Of a DNA stretch of 64,000 bases, positions 15,329 to 24,675 are shown in pieces. Position 1 is the stretch's first letter, and each line of letters begins with the position of its first letter. A model generated the notes under the pieces. The model saw only the letters and a program-made list of their open reading frames with translations, was not told where the DNA came from and ran no database searches. Source of the DNA: CAZKAP01 sp964552195 (GTDB lineage: Bacteria > Bacteroidota > Bacteroidia > Flavobacteriales > Flavobacteriaceae); the NCBI GenBank assembly GCA_964552195.1, contig CAZKFM010000010.1, positions 1-64,000 on the forward strand. The letters are read 5' to 3'. The position numbers and the translations under genes were made by a program.

Positions 15329-16585
15329 TCAGGTATTCCCGACCACCCATTGCAGGGTTTGACCCGTTCGCTGCTCCACCCGGATCGGACGTCCGTTCAG
15401 TATATCTTTTGCCCCATCTTCCTCGAAGTGCCGGATGGTCAACAAGGAAACCTCAGGTTCCACCTCGGTCCGGAAGGAAGACTGCAAATCCGATACCGCC
15501 TGCTCCAGACCGCCGTATATATCCTTGCAGCAGACGGAGAAACTGATGGCCGAATTCTGTATCAGATCTACCTTTAAGCGGTGCTGATGCAGGATCTGGA
15601 AGAGCTCGCTGATGTTCCGTTCTCCGATGAAGGAAAAGTCCTTGGCGTATAGGCGGATCAGCGTCATGTGGTCCTTGACTATGTAACAGGGAACTTGCGG
15701 TTCTATGGCGAGTCCCTGCTGGACTACCGTTCCCGGGTTCTCAGGTTCCATAAAGGACTTGACCAACAGGGGAATGGATTTGCGCTGCAGAGGCTGAAGG
15801 GTCTTGGGATGGATCACCGACGCCCCGTAAAAGGCCAGTTCGATGGCCTCCTGATAGGAGATCTTACTCAGGAGCCGGGTCTTTTCGAACTTGCGCGGAT
15901 CCGCATTGAGCACGCCGGGAACATCCTTCCAAATGGTGACACTCTCCGCATCCAGCGCATATGCCAGTATGGCCGCCGTGTAATCCGATCCCTCACGACC
16001 CAGGGTAGTGGTGAAATTGTTGGCATCGCTTCCCAGGAAGCCCTGAGTAAGGTGCAGTCCTGTACCCCAATCCTCTTTCCTCAAGGCATTAACCGTGCGG
16101 TCCCAGTCTACTTCGGCCTCCCTGTAATTGCCGTTGGTGCGTATGAAGCCCCGGACATCGTGCCAGGTATTTCCTATACCGGCATCCGACAGGCAGGCAC
16201 TGACAATCCGCGTGGAGAGCAACTCCCCATAGCCCACCACCTGGTCGTAAACAAAATTGTAATTCGGCGATTTATTCCAGGCCAGAAAACCCTGTACTTC
16301 TTCGAGCAGGGTATCTACCTGCTGATATACGGGGTGTGCCTCATCCGGAAAAAGATCCTGCAGTATGGACTGATGGAATGCCCGGATTTCAGCGAGCTCA
16401 TCCGGCAGGCGCCCATCCTTGTTCAGGTAGTATTCCACGACCCGTTCCATGGCATTGGTCGTCTTCCCCATAGCAGAAACTACCACTACCGTGTGCTCAT
16501 GGCCCACCCTTTCCAACACAGAGGCCACATTTCGAACTCCATCGGCATCCTTGACGCTGGCCCCTCCAAACTTGTAAACCTTCAT
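15329..16585 (-). CDS. Aspartate kinase
   Basis: The product has 418 residues. The kinase domain carries KFGGASV at 5-11 and TTLGREGSDYTAAILAY (about 195-211), both diagnostic of aspartokinases, plus KDVPGVLNADPR. The C-terminal part (about 300-400) has tandem ACT-like regions for allosteric control by end products. It makes aspartyl phosphate for lysine, threonine and methionine synthesis. It is a stand-alone kinase, not fused to homoserine dehydrogenase. The upstream GNAT gene overlaps its start by 4 bases. Confidence 0.94.
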   Translation of the reverse strand: MKVYKFGGASVKDADGVRNVASVLERVGHEHTVVVVSAMGKTTNAMERVVEYYLNKDGRLPDELAEIRAFHQSILQDLFPDEAHPVYQQVDTLLEEVQGFLAWNKSPNYNFVYDQVVGYGELLSTRIVSACLSDAGIGNTWHDVRGFIRTNGNYREAEVDWDRTVNALRKEDWGTGLHLTQGFLGSDANNFTTTLGREGSDYTAAILAYALDAESVTIWKDVPGVLNADPRKFEKTRLLSKISYQEAIELAFYGASVIHPKTLQPLQRKSIPLLVKSFMEPENPGTVVQQGLAIEPQVPCYIVKDHMTLIRLYAKDFSFIGERNISELFQILHQHRLKVDLIQNSAISFSVCCKDIYGGLEQAVSDLQSSFRTEVEPEVSLLTIRHFEEDGAKDILNGRPIRVEQRTGQTLQWVVGNT

Positions 16586-17091
16586 GACTGACGCTCTCTA
16601 TGGTTATTATTGCCCGGATAGCTCCGAATACCGTCTTCGTCCAGATGCACCATACGCCATTCCTCCATGATGCTGGCCCCCCGGGATTCGTAGAAATCAA
16701 TGGCTGGGCGATTCCAATCCAGGACCTCCCAGTAGATGCGCCTCAGGCCCTCACGCTTGCCGAGTGCGACAATCTCATCCAACAAACGGGAGCCTATGCC
16801 CTGGCCGCGGTATCGTTCACTGACGATCAGGTCCTCCAGGTGAAGTGCAGTACCCTTCCAGGTCGAGTAGCGGTAATAGTAAAAGGCCATGCCCGCCACT
16901 ACACCATCCCATTCGGCCAGCAGACATTCGAACCCGGGATCTTCGCCGAAACCGTCCCTGAGCAGGTCTTCTTCGGTCACCTCAACGGCCTCGGAGGCTC
17001 TTTCGAACTCGGCGAGCTCCCGGATGAGCCGGAAGATCTCCGGGACATCCTCTGCACCGGCCTTTCGAATGTGTAACGCTCTGTCGCTCAT
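16582..17091 (-). CDS. GNAT-family N-acetyltransferase
   Basis: From ATG 17091 the product has 169 residues (MSDRALHIRKAGAEDVPEIF). An upstream in-frame ATG at 17160 is less likely, since a full -7 element lies at 17109-17116. The acetyl-CoA loop is RYRGQGIGSRLLDEI, preceded by LHLEDLIVSERY. The pattern resembles spermidine/spermine acetyltransferase-like GNATs, but the substrate is not determined. It shares an ATGA overlap with the aspartate kinase gene, so the two are co-translated; why they are paired is unclear. Confidence 0.88.
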   Translation of the reverse strand: MSDRALHIRKAGAEDVPEIFRLIRELAEFERASEAVEVTEEDLLRDGFGEDPGFECLLAEWDGVVAGMAFYYYRYSTWKGTALHLEDLIVSERYRGQGIGSRLLDEIVALGKREGLRRIYWEVLDWNRPAIDFYESRGASIMEEWRMVHLDEDGIRSYPGNNNHRERQS

Positions 17092-17108
17092 ATTACAATA
17101 ATTGGAGG

Positions 17109-17116
17109 CAAAATTA
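17109..17116 (-). promoter_or_regulatory. -7 element (TAATTTTG) of the GNAT-aspartate kinase operon
   Basis: The minus strand reads TAATTTTG, a full consensus match 17 bases before the ATG at 17091. It rules against the longer start at 17160. Confidence 0.55.
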
Positions 17117-17203
17117 CGTATAGATAGATATCCCCCTTGTACTGGCAGCCGTCTTATCACAAAAAGGGCGATATTTGTTTAACCTTTCTAATTCCTTTCA
17201 ACC

Positions 17204-18223
17204 ATGGGCAAGATCAACAAGACCCTGGGAGAATTCATCATCGAGAACCAGTCCTCATTCGCGTATTCCACTGGTGAATTATCCAAGCTTATCCACGCCA
17301 TACGTCTCGCAGCCAAGGTCGTGAACCACGAAGTGAACAAAGCCGGTCTGGTAGACATCCTGGGGGATGTGGGAGAAACCAACGTGCAGGGGGAAGATCA
17401 GCAGAAACTCGATCTACTGGCCAACGAAAAGTTCATCCAGACCCTCAAGAACAGGGAGATTGTCTGCGGTATCGCCTCAGAAGAAGAAGACCACTACATC
17501 ACCATCAACAGCCTGGACAATCGGCATCAAAATAAGTATGTGGTGCTCATCGATCCCCTGGACGGCTCTTCCAATATCGACGTAAACGTATCGGTAGGGA
17601 CGATTTTCTCCGTGTACCGGCGGGTTACACCCATAGGTGAGGAGGTCACTCTGGACGATTTTCTGCAACCCGGCCACAAGCAGGTCGCCGCAGGATATAT
17701 CGTCTATGGCACCTCGACCATGCTGGTTTACACCACCGGAAAGGGCGTTAACGGATTTACCCTGAATCCAGCCATAGGTACGTTTTACCTGAGCCATCCG
17801 GACATCCGCTTCCCGGAAGTCGGAACCATATATTCAGTCAACGAAGGGAACTACGCCCACTTCCCGCAGGGCGTGAAGGACTACATTAAATACTGCCAGC
17901 AGGAAGAAGGCAACCGACCGTACACCTCACGCTATATCGGTTCTCTGGTCTCCGATTTCCACCGGAACATGATCAAGGGAGGTATTTACATGTACCCTTC
18001 GACCAAGAAATCACCGGACGGGAAACTAAGACTGCTCTACGAATGCAACCCCATAGCGTTTCTGGCCGAACAGGCCGGTGGCAAGGCCAGTGATGGTACC
18101 CGGCGTATCATGGACATACAGCCTTCTGAACTGCACGAACGCACTCCGTTCTACTGTGGCTCTACCGATATGGTGGAGCAGCTGGAGCAGCACATTTCCA
18201 GCAAGTACTACGCCCAGTACTAA
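17204..18223 (+). CDS. fbp: Class 1 fructose-1,6-bisphosphatase
   Basis: The product has 339 residues. The metal and catalytic signature DPLDGSSNIDVN (about 117-128) and the C-terminal substrate loop MYPSTKKSPDGKLRLLYECNP are both intact, as is the GEDQQKLD metal site. It removes the 1-phosphate of fructose-1,6-bisphosphate in gluconeogenesis. A near-consensus -7 (GATATTTG at 17170-17177) lies 26 bases before the ATG. It diverges from the GNAT-aspartate kinase operon and converges on the TerB-like gene. Confidence 0.97.
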   Translation: MGKINKTLGEFIIENQSSFAYSTGELSKLIHAIRLAAKVVNHEVNKAGLVDILGDVGETNVQGEDQQKLDLLANEKFIQTLKNREIVCGIASEEEDHYITINSLDNRHQNKYVVLIDPLDGSSNIDVNVSVGTIFSVYRRVTPIGEEVTLDDFLQPGHKQVAAGYIVYGTSTMLVYTTGKGVNGFTLNPAIGTFYLSHPDIRFPEVGTIYSVNEGNYAHFPQGVKDYIKYCQQEEGNRPYTSRYIGSLVSDFHRNMIKGGIYMYPSTKKSPDGKLRLLYECNPIAFLAEQAGGKASDGTRRIMDIQPSELHERTPFYCGSTDMVEQLEQHISSKYYAQY

Positions 18224-18243
18224 GGGTATAAACAGGAACAGGC

Positions 18244-18678
18244 CTATTTCTTGAGTTTTCGCCCAATGAGGTATTCGAACTCTTCGAATTCGATCTTTCC
18301 GCAGAAGATATCGAAGGCCCCGGGGATCATTCGCTCGGCCTGCTCTACGCTGTATCCCAGGCCTACGGCATACCGCTCGAGTAATGCCCGCTCCTGAATC
18401 TCGCAGGAATGATCCGAAAACACCATGGTAAAGAGGTCGTAGAGACGGGCCAGCCGCTTCTGGGCGGAACCCGTGGTGGTAATGGGATACTTATTTTCCT
18501 CCTTCATTACCTCGGCATACTCCTCATCGGTAACACCGAGCTTCATCGCGAACCGGTCCAGGACTACCTTTTCCTCGTCGGTAACGATTCCGTCCCGTGC
18601 GGCCAGGGATGCCAAGGCAGCAAAGTGGGCCAGATTGCGGCTCTGTTCGTCGTTTTCGTATAAATCAACAATGGGCAT
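18244..18678 (-). CDS. TerB-like helical protein
   Basis: From ATG 18678 the product has 144 residues. The all-helical pattern with paired acidic turns (LAARDGIVTDEEKVVLDRFA and the LGVTDEEY and CEIQERALLERYA repeats) fits the TerB/DjlA-like tellurite-resistance fold. In that fold the acidic loops may bind metal. No ter operon partners are nearby, so a specific tellurite role is not supported. The longer in-frame start at 18699 is unlikely because the -7 element lies over it (18697-18704). Confidence 0.82.
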   Translation of the reverse strand: MPIVDLYENDEQSRNLAHFAALASLAARDGIVTDEEKVVLDRFAMKLGVTDEEYAEVMKEENKYPITTTGSAQKRLARLYDLFTMVFSDHSCEIQERALLERYAVGLGYSVEQAERMIPGAFDIFCGKIEFEEFEYLIGRKLKK

Positions 18679-18696
18679 TGGTGTACGATTAAGCCA

Positions 18697-18704
18697 CAAA
18701 GATA
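18697..18704 (-). promoter_or_regulatory. -7 element (TATCTTTG) of the TerB-like gene
   Basis: The minus strand reads TATCTTTG, a full consensus match 18 bases before the ATG at 18678. It decides the start codon. Confidence 0.55.
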
Positions 18705-18764
18705 GGATTTGCCCCCCTATCTCCGGGAACTCAGGGAATCAGAAATTCGTAAATTCACCAGGCT

Positions 18765-19829
18765 ATGAAAGAACCCCTGCTTACATTTTCGGACAAGGGC
18801 ATCTACTGTGCCCTGGCGGATGTCTACCTGGATCCCTGGAGGGCCGTTCCCCGTGCCCTGATCACTCACGGACATGCCGATCACAGCCGTTCAGGCCACG
18901 GGAAATACATCACACATCACAGCAATGTTCCCATCATCCGGCACCGACTGGGCCAGATCGAAGTAAGCGGGTACCACTGGGGGGAAACCTTCAGTATACG
19001 GGGGGTAACGTTTTCCTTCCATCCGGCGGGCCACATACTCGGAAGTTCGCAGATCAGAGTGGAATACCGAGGTGAGGTCTGGGTGTTTTCCGGGGATTAC
19101 AAGACCGATTCGGACGGGCTCACCACGCCGTTCGAACCTGTACCCTGCCATACCTTTATTACCGAATGTACGTTCGGCCTGCCCGTCTTCAACTGGAAAC
19201 CGTTTGGAGAGGTCCACAGTGAAATTAACCAGTGGTGGGCGAAAAACCGGGATGAGGGGCGGACTTCGGTGCTGTTCGGTTACTCTCTGGGCAAGGCGCA
19301 GCGCCTATTGCACTACCTCGATCCATCCATTGGTACCATATACACCCACAGCGCGGTCGAAAACATGACCGAGGTACTCAGGGATCAATTCGATTTCCCA
19401 ACCACGGTCCGCATTGAACGGGGCACCGACCGCAAAGAGGTCAGGGGAAACCTGGTTCTGGCTCCACCCAGTGTCCACGGCGGGACCTGGCTGCGTAAAA
19501 TGGCGCCTTTTGTAACGGCAACCGCCAGTGGATGGATGCAGTTCCGAGGGGCGCGAAGGCGCAGGGCCATCGACCGGGGATTTGTACTCAGCGACCACAG
19601 CGACTGGAAGGGATTGCTCTCGGCCATAGAGGCCACGGGTGCCCAACGAATCATATGTACGCATGGCTATACCCGAATCTTTGCCCGACACCTGCAGGAA
19701 TCCGGTTATCAGGCTACTGTTGAAGGCACTGAATTCGAAGGCGAAAGCGCAGAACTGGACCCGGGCAGGAAACCGGATTCCGGGCTGGTCGCAGCCACGC
19801 CTGCCAACCACGGAAGTACAGAGGCATGA
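18765..19829 (+). CDS. Ligase-associated DNA exonuclease (metallo-beta-lactamase fold)
   Basis: The product has 354 residues. The metal site HGHADHSRSGH (about 34-44) and later FHPAGHILGSSQIRVEY and FSGDY motifs place it in the MBL/beta-CASP group of nucleases. The C-terminal region has FVLSDHSDWKGLL and CTHGYT, further metal ligands of this group. It is the Exo component of the ligase-associated repair cluster, a Mn-dependent nuclease. It is the first of four genes that overlap end to start; the ligase begins 4 bases before its stop. Confidence 0.92.
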   Translation: MKEPLLTFSDKGIYCALADVYLDPWRAVPRALITHGHADHSRSGHGKYITHHSNVPIIRHRLGQIEVSGYHWGETFSIRGVTFSFHPAGHILGSSQIRVEYRGEVWVFSGDYKTDSDGLTTPFEPVPCHTFITECTFGLPVFNWKPFGEVHSEINQWWAKNRDEGRTSVLFGYSLGKAQRLLHYLDPSIGTIYTHSAVENMTEVLRDQFDFPTTVRIERGTDRKEVRGNLVLAPPSVHGGTWLRKMAPFVTATASGWMQFRGARRRRAIDRGFVLSDHSDWKGLLSAIEATGAQRIICTHGYTRIFARHLQESGYQATVEGTEFEGESAELDPGRKPDSGLVAATPANHGSTEA

Positions 19830-21451
19830 TAACCTTTGCCCGACTCATCGAACGCCTGGACGGCACCAACAGGACCAACGAAAAGGTGGCCTACCTGGCC
19901 GAATATTTCCGGCAGGCAGACGATCGGGATAAGGTCTGGACCATTGCCATCCTGTCTCACCGCAGGCCTCCACGTCCTGTTAACCATACCTTGTTGCGAC
20001 TCTGGGCTACTGAGGTCGCAGGGCTGCAACCCTGGTTGTTTGAGGAAAGCTACCACATCGTCGGTGATCTGGCCGAGACCATTGCGCTTATCGTATCGGG
20101 TAAAGGCAAGGGAGAACTCCCCGCCCTGCATCAGTACATGCAGGACATGATCGAACTCCGACGGAAAGAAGAGGACCTCAAGCGGGCCTACCTTAGGGAA
20201 CAGTGGAGCCGCATGGATTTTTATTCCTGCTTCGTTTTCAACAAGCTCATAACCGGGGGATTTCGCATCGGCGTCAGTCAGAAACTCATGACCCGGGCCT
20301 TATCCAGGGCCACCGATGTGGACGAGGATGTACTGGCCTACCGTCTAACCGGAAACTGGGATCCGTCTGAGGTCGATTTTCACGAATTCTTCGTTCAGGG
20401 GAAGGCCAGAGATGTCCACTCCAAGCCCTACCCCTTTTATCTGGCCTACGCGCTGGAGGCTCAGGTTGAGGATCTGGGTGACGTCCGGGCATGGGCCATC
20501 GAACACAAATGGGACGGTATACGATCCCAGGTCATTGCCCGCAATGGTGAAGTCTTTGTCTGGAGCCGGGGGGAGGAACTGGTTACCGATAGTTTTCCTG
20601 AATTTCAGGACCTGCACCAATGGCTACCTGATGGAACGGTAATCGACGGGGAAATCCTTCCATTCCCCGGAGGAAAACTCGGCAACTTCAAAGATTTGCA
20701 GACCCGGCTGGGTCGCAAGACGGTGGGCCCCTCCATCCTGAAGAACATGCCGGTGATTCTCAGGGCTTACGATCTGATGGAGTTCGAAGGCAGCGACCTC
20801 AGACAAAAGGCCTACAGTGAGCGGAGGACACTCCTGGAAGGTCTTTTGGACCGTCTGGGAAACGAGAATCTACCTGTGGATTTGTCCGAGCGCATACATC
20901 CCTCCGATTGGGCTCAGGTGGTTCGTGAAAGAGAACGTTCCCGGGAACTGGGCAGCGAAGGACTTATGCTCAAGCGGCTCGACTCCCCCTACCGCATCGG
21001 ACGAAAGAAAGGAGACTGGTGGAAATGGAAAGTAGACCCCCTGACCGTGGATGCCGTACTCACTTATGCCATGAGGGGGCATGGTCGCAGGAGCAACCTG
21101 TTTACCGATTATACCTTTGCCTTATGGAAGGATGGTAGCGATGGGCAGCCGGAGCTGATCACCTTCGCCAAGGCCTATTCCGGGCTGACAGACAAAGAAT
21201 TCAGGGAGCTCGACGGCTGGATCAAAAAAAATACCCTGGAGCGTTTTGGGCCCGTTCGAAGCGTTTCCCCGGAACACGTCTTCGAGCTGGCCTTCGAAGG
21301 GATAGCCTATTCCAAGCGGCACAAATCCGGGGTGGCTACCCGTTTCCCCCGTATCCTCCGATGGCGAAAGGATAAGAAAGCAGATGAAGCCAATCACCTG
21401 GACGATGTGCTGGCACTGATACGGACCGAAGAAAAAGTCCAGGAGCCATGA
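19826..21451 (+). CDS. ATP-dependent DNA ligase (ligase-associated cluster)
   Basis: The product has 541 residues. The nucleotidyl-transferase motif I EHKWDGIRSQ puts the adenylated Lys at about residue 228. Motif IV-V segments EGLMLKRLDSPYRIGRKKG and WWKWKVDP follow, then an OB fold. The first 200 residues are a helical DNA-binding domain. It is ATP-dependent and additional to the NAD-dependent LigA expected elsewhere in the genome. It seals nicks produced or processed by its cluster partners. ATGA overlaps join it to the exonuclease before and the helicase after. Confidence 0.95.
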   Translation: MITFARLIERLDGTNRTNEKVAYLAEYFRQADDRDKVWTIAILSHRRPPRPVNHTLLRLWATEVAGLQPWLFEESYHIVGDLAETIALIVSGKGKGELPALHQYMQDMIELRRKEEDLKRAYLREQWSRMDFYSCFVFNKLITGGFRIGVSQKLMTRALSRATDVDEDVLAYRLTGNWDPSEVDFHEFFVQGKARDVHSKPYPFYLAYALEAQVEDLGDVRAWAIEHKWDGIRSQVIARNGEVFVWSRGEELVTDSFPEFQDLHQWLPDGTVIDGEILPFPGGKLGNFKDLQTRLGRKTVGPSILKNMPVILRAYDLMEFEGSDLRQKAYSERRTLLEGLLDRLGNENLPVDLSERIHPSDWAQVVRERERSRELGSEGLMLKRLDSPYRIGRKKGDWWKWKVDPLTVDAVLTYAMRGHGRRSNLFTDYTFALWKDGSDGQPELITFAKAYSGLTDKEFRELDGWIKKNTLERFGPVRSVSPEHVFELAFEGIAYSKRHKSGVATRFPRILRWRKDKKADEANHLDDVLALIRTEEKVQEP

Positions 21452-23934
21452 GCCAAAAGACCACGGCTGGCCCGGAGCGAACCCGGAAACTGATTGAGCA
21501 GGGAGAGGCCTGGTTTGCTTCCCGGGGCTGGAGGCCCTTCGATTTCCAGCGTGAAACCTGGCAGGCCTATATCGAGGGTAAGCACGGCATGCTGAACGCG
21601 CCTACGGGCAGCGGGAAAACCTACGCCCTTTGGGTACCGATCATACTGGAACTGCTCGAGGTGGTTGGGGGCGCTGGAAATAAGCCGGTTAAAGGGTTGC
21701 GAGCCCTCTGGATAACCCCCCTGAGGGCACTCTCGTACGAAATCCTGAATTCCGCCGAGACTCTGGTCTCGGACCTCTATCCGGGCCTAACCGTCGGTAT
21801 AAGGACGGGCGACACCTCGCAGAAAGAACGCAATAGCCAGAGAAAGTCCCCACCCAACCTGCTGATCACCACTCCCGAGAGCCTGCACCTACTGCTGGCC
21901 ACCAAGGGGTATCCGGATATCTTCAAAGCATGCCGGGCGGTTGTCGTAGACGAATGGCATGAGCTCCTGGGCAGCAAGCGCGGCGTGCAAATGGAACTGG
22001 CTCTGAGCCGCCTCCGGACCCTTTGCCCGGGCTTTCGCAGCTGGGGGATTTCAGCCACCATCGCGAATCTGGAGCAGGCCAGGGAAGTATTGCTCGGACC
22101 CCGCACCGAGGCCCGTAAAAATTCCGTGCTGATCCGCGCCCGAATTGACAAGGAGATCGAAGTTCGCAGCCTGATCCCGGAATCCATGGACCATTTCCCC
22201 TGGAGGGGCCACCTGGGACTGCAACTGCTCAAACAAGTCAAACCCATACTCGATCGCAGTAAGACCACCCTGCTGTTCACCAATACCCGGGCCCAGTGCG
22301 AGATCTGGTACCAGCAACTTCTGGAGGCCTATCCCGAATTGGCCGGGGAAATGGCCATGCACCACGGCAGTATTGCCAAGGATACCCGTCTCTGGGTGGA
22401 ACAGGCCATACGAGAGGAACGGCTCAGGGCAGTGGTCTGTACCTCCAGCCTGGACCTGGGAGTGGACTTTGCCCCGGTGGAAACCGTGATTCAGATCGGA
22501 GGACCCAAGGGTGTGGCGCGCTTCCTGCAGCGGGCAGGCCGAAGCGGGCACCGACCGGGCCAGGTGAGCGTGATCTATTTCCTGCCGACCCACGCCATGG
22601 AGCTCATCGAGGCCTCGGCACTCAAGGTGGCCGTAAGGGAACAGGCCGTCGAGGAGCGCATCCCCTATCTCAATTCCTTCGATGTACTCCTGCAGTACCT
22701 CACTACGCTTGCTGTATCTGACGGATTCCGTGCGAAAGAAATCTTCAGCGAAGTCCTCACCACTCATTGCTACCAATATCTGGAAGAGGATCAGTGGAAC
22801 TGGCTGCTGAACTTTTTGGTCATGGGAAGTCAGAGCCTGCAGTCTTACGACGAATTTCAGAAGGTCCGCATAGATGAAAACGGCATCTTCCGGGTGGAAA
22901 GCCGCGGCATAGCGATGCGCCACCGTATGCAGATCGGTACCATCGTCAGTGATGCCAGTATATCGGTACACTACCAGAGCGGGGCCTATGTGGGCACCAT
23001 AGAAGAATGGTTCATTTCCCAGCTCAAGCCGGGTGATGTTTTCACCTTCTCGGGTAAAAACCTGGAATTCATCAGGATGCGGCACATGAAGGCCCAGGTA
23101 AAGCGAACAAGCAAACCGACCAAGAGGGTGCCCAGCTGGATGGGTGGACGGCTGAGCTTCTCAGCAGAAATGTCGCGCCTGCTCCGGGAACAACTCTATA
23201 CCGCAAACGAAAATGAGGACCGGCAGTCGAAGGAGATCCAGGCCTTGAAGGGAGTTCTGGACCGGCAGCGCAAAGAGAGCATCGTACCTGGACCCGATCA
23301 ATTCCTGATCGAGGTCTTCCGCACACGAGAAGGCTACCACCACCTGTTCTACCCCTTTGAGGGGCGGCACGTACACGAAGCCCTCTGCAGCCTGCTCGCC
23401 TACAGAATCGGCCTGCTCAGCCCCATCAGCTTTACCCTGGCTTTCAACGATTACGGATTCGAATTGCTGGGCAATAAGGAAGTGGATATGCAGGCCGTGC
23501 TGGACAATAACCTGTTTACGGATCAGGACTTACTGAGCGACTTGCAAAAGAGCCTGAACTCCTCCGAGATGGCCAGTCGTAAATTCAGAGACATCGCCGT
23601 GATAAGTGGCATGGTATTCAACGGTTTTCCCGGAGAAGGGATCAAGATGAAACACCTGCAAAGCAGTTCACAATTGCTATTCCAGGTGTTCAGAGAACAC
23701 GAACCGGATAACCTGCTCTTTCGACAGGCCTACACGGAAACCTTTGAACATCAGCTGGAAGAGGCCCGAATCCGCACCTCGCTCAGGCGCATACAGGGGC
23801 AGGAAATCGTGATTTGCCAGTGCGAAACCCCCACACCCTTTTCCTTCCCCATCATTACCGACCGCTTGCGCGAGAAGATGTCTTCGGAAAAACTATCGGA
23901 TCGCATACGCCGGCTCACCCAAAAATGGAAATAA
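21448..23934 (+). CDS. Lhr-Core-type DEXH-box DNA helicase (ligase-associated)
   Basis: The product has 828 residues. The helicase core has NAPTGSGKTYALW (Walker A, about 50-62), VVDEWHELLG (DExH, about 166-175), ISATIANL (motif III) and QRAGRSGHRPGQ (motif VI). A winged-helix and beta-barrel module plus a C-terminal Lhr-specific domain follow, as in Lhr-Core enzymes, which translocate 3'-5' and unwind RNA:DNA and DNA duplexes. It lacks the extra C-terminal domain of full-length Lhr. Together with the ligase, exonuclease and phosphoesterase it forms one overlapping operon. Confidence 0.95.
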   Translation: MSQKTTAGPERTRKLIEQGEAWFASRGWRPFDFQRETWQAYIEGKHGMLNAPTGSGKTYALWVPIILELLEVVGGAGNKPVKGLRALWITPLRALSYEILNSAETLVSDLYPGLTVGIRTGDTSQKERNSQRKSPPNLLITTPESLHLLLATKGYPDIFKACRAVVVDEWHELLGSKRGVQMELALSRLRTLCPGFRSWGISATIANLEQAREVLLGPRTEARKNSVLIRARIDKEIEVRSLIPESMDHFPWRGHLGLQLLKQVKPILDRSKTTLLFTNTRAQCEIWYQQLLEAYPELAGEMAMHHGSIAKDTRLWVEQAIREERLRAVVCTSSLDLGVDFAPVETVIQIGGPKGVARFLQRAGRSGHRPGQVSVIYFLPTHAMELIEASALKVAVREQAVEERIPYLNSFDVLLQYLTTLAVSDGFRAKEIFSEVLTTHCYQYLEEDQWNWLLNFLVMGSQSLQSYDEFQKVRIDENGIFRVESRGIAMRHRMQIGTIVSDASISVHYQSGAYVGTIEEWFISQLKPGDVFTFSGKNLEFIRMRHMKAQVKRTSKPTKRVPSWMGGRLSFSAEMSRLLREQLYTANENEDRQSKEIQALKGVLDRQRKESIVPGPDQFLIEVFRTREGYHHLFYPFEGRHVHEALCSLLAYRIGLLSPISFTLAFNDYGFELLGNKEVDMQAVLDNNLFTDQDLLSDLQKSLNSSEMASRKFRDIAVISGMVFNGFPGEGIKMKHLQSSSQLLFQVFREHEPDNLLFRQAYTETFEHQLEEARIRTSLRRIQGQEIVICQCETPTPFSFPIITDRLREKMSSEKLSDRIRRLTQKWK

Positions 23935-24629
23935 GGGTTGTAGTTTTGTCTGCCCCGGTGAATACGACGAACCGACATATCGCCATAGAAGTCGCCTCCG
24001 AAGAACTGCATCTGGACGGCAGCGGGGCCATCTACTGGCCCGATAAGCAAATCGTACTTTTGAGTGACCTGCACCTGGGAAAAGTAAGCCACTTCCGGAA
24101 ATTTGGAACGGCCGTTCCGCGTAAGGCACTGTTCGGGAATTTCAGTAAGCTGGACGAACTGATGAGCCGGTACCGGCCCCAGGAGGTCTTCTTTCTGGGA
24201 GACCTGTTTCATTCCAACCTCAATAACGAATGGGAATTATTCCGATCCTGGATCCATAAATGGCAATCTTCCCTGCCCGGAACGAACTGGACCCTGATTA
24301 TAGGAAACCACGATATCATCTCGGACTGGAAATTCGAACACCTGGGTATGCAGGTCAGCCCCAGAGCTGAGTTGGAACCGTTCCTGCTCACACACCATCC
24401 GGAGGATGCCGGAGACCTCTTCAATATATGCGGACATATTCATCCGGCTATCCGCATCAGGGAATACGGACGCAACAAGCTCCGAATTCCCTGCTTCCAC
24501 CGCAATGGAAAACGCCTGGTACTCCCGGCCTTCGGCGCCTTCACAGGAACCCATGTGATCCGGCCCAGGCCCGGCGAGGAATGCTATCTGCTGGCAGACG
24601 GTGAAGTTTTTGCCTGGAAGGAGGAATAA
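23925..24629 (+). CDS. pdeM: Ligase-associated metallophosphoesterase (PdeM/MPE)
   Basis: From ATG 23925, inside the last 10 bases of the helicase gene, the product has 234 residues. A longer in-frame start exists but would overlap the helicase by 120 bases. The calcineurin-fold metal motifs are complete: LLSDLHLGK, LGDLFHS, IIGNHD, LLTHHPE and CGHIHP. In studied clusters the MPE is a Mn-dependent phosphodiesterase or single-strand nuclease. It ends the four-gene operon; the next gene is convergent, 46 bases away. Confidence 0.93.
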   Translation: MEIRVVVLSAPVNTTNRHIAIEVASEELHLDGSGAIYWPDKQIVLLSDLHLGKVSHFRKFGTAVPRKALFGNFSKLDELMSRYRPQEVFFLGDLFHSNLNNEWELFRSWIHKWQSSLPGTNWTLIIGNHDIISDWKFEHLGMQVSPRAELEPFLLTHHPEDAGDLFNICGHIHPAIRIREYGRNKLRIPCFHRNGKRLVLPAFGAFTGTHVIRPRPGEECYLLADGEVFAWKEE

Positions 24630-24675
24630 CCCATTTACCCGAGTCCCAGCTGGCTCCAGCAACAAATCCGGAAGC

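Noticed and set aside
15668..16591. 307-codon plus-strand frame inside aspartate kinase
   Set aside because: Antisense to a conserved enzyme; the translation looks random.
22051..23085. 344-codon minus-strand frame inside the Lhr-Core helicase
   Set aside because: Antisense to an intact helicase with all motifs; no recognisable domain in the shadow.
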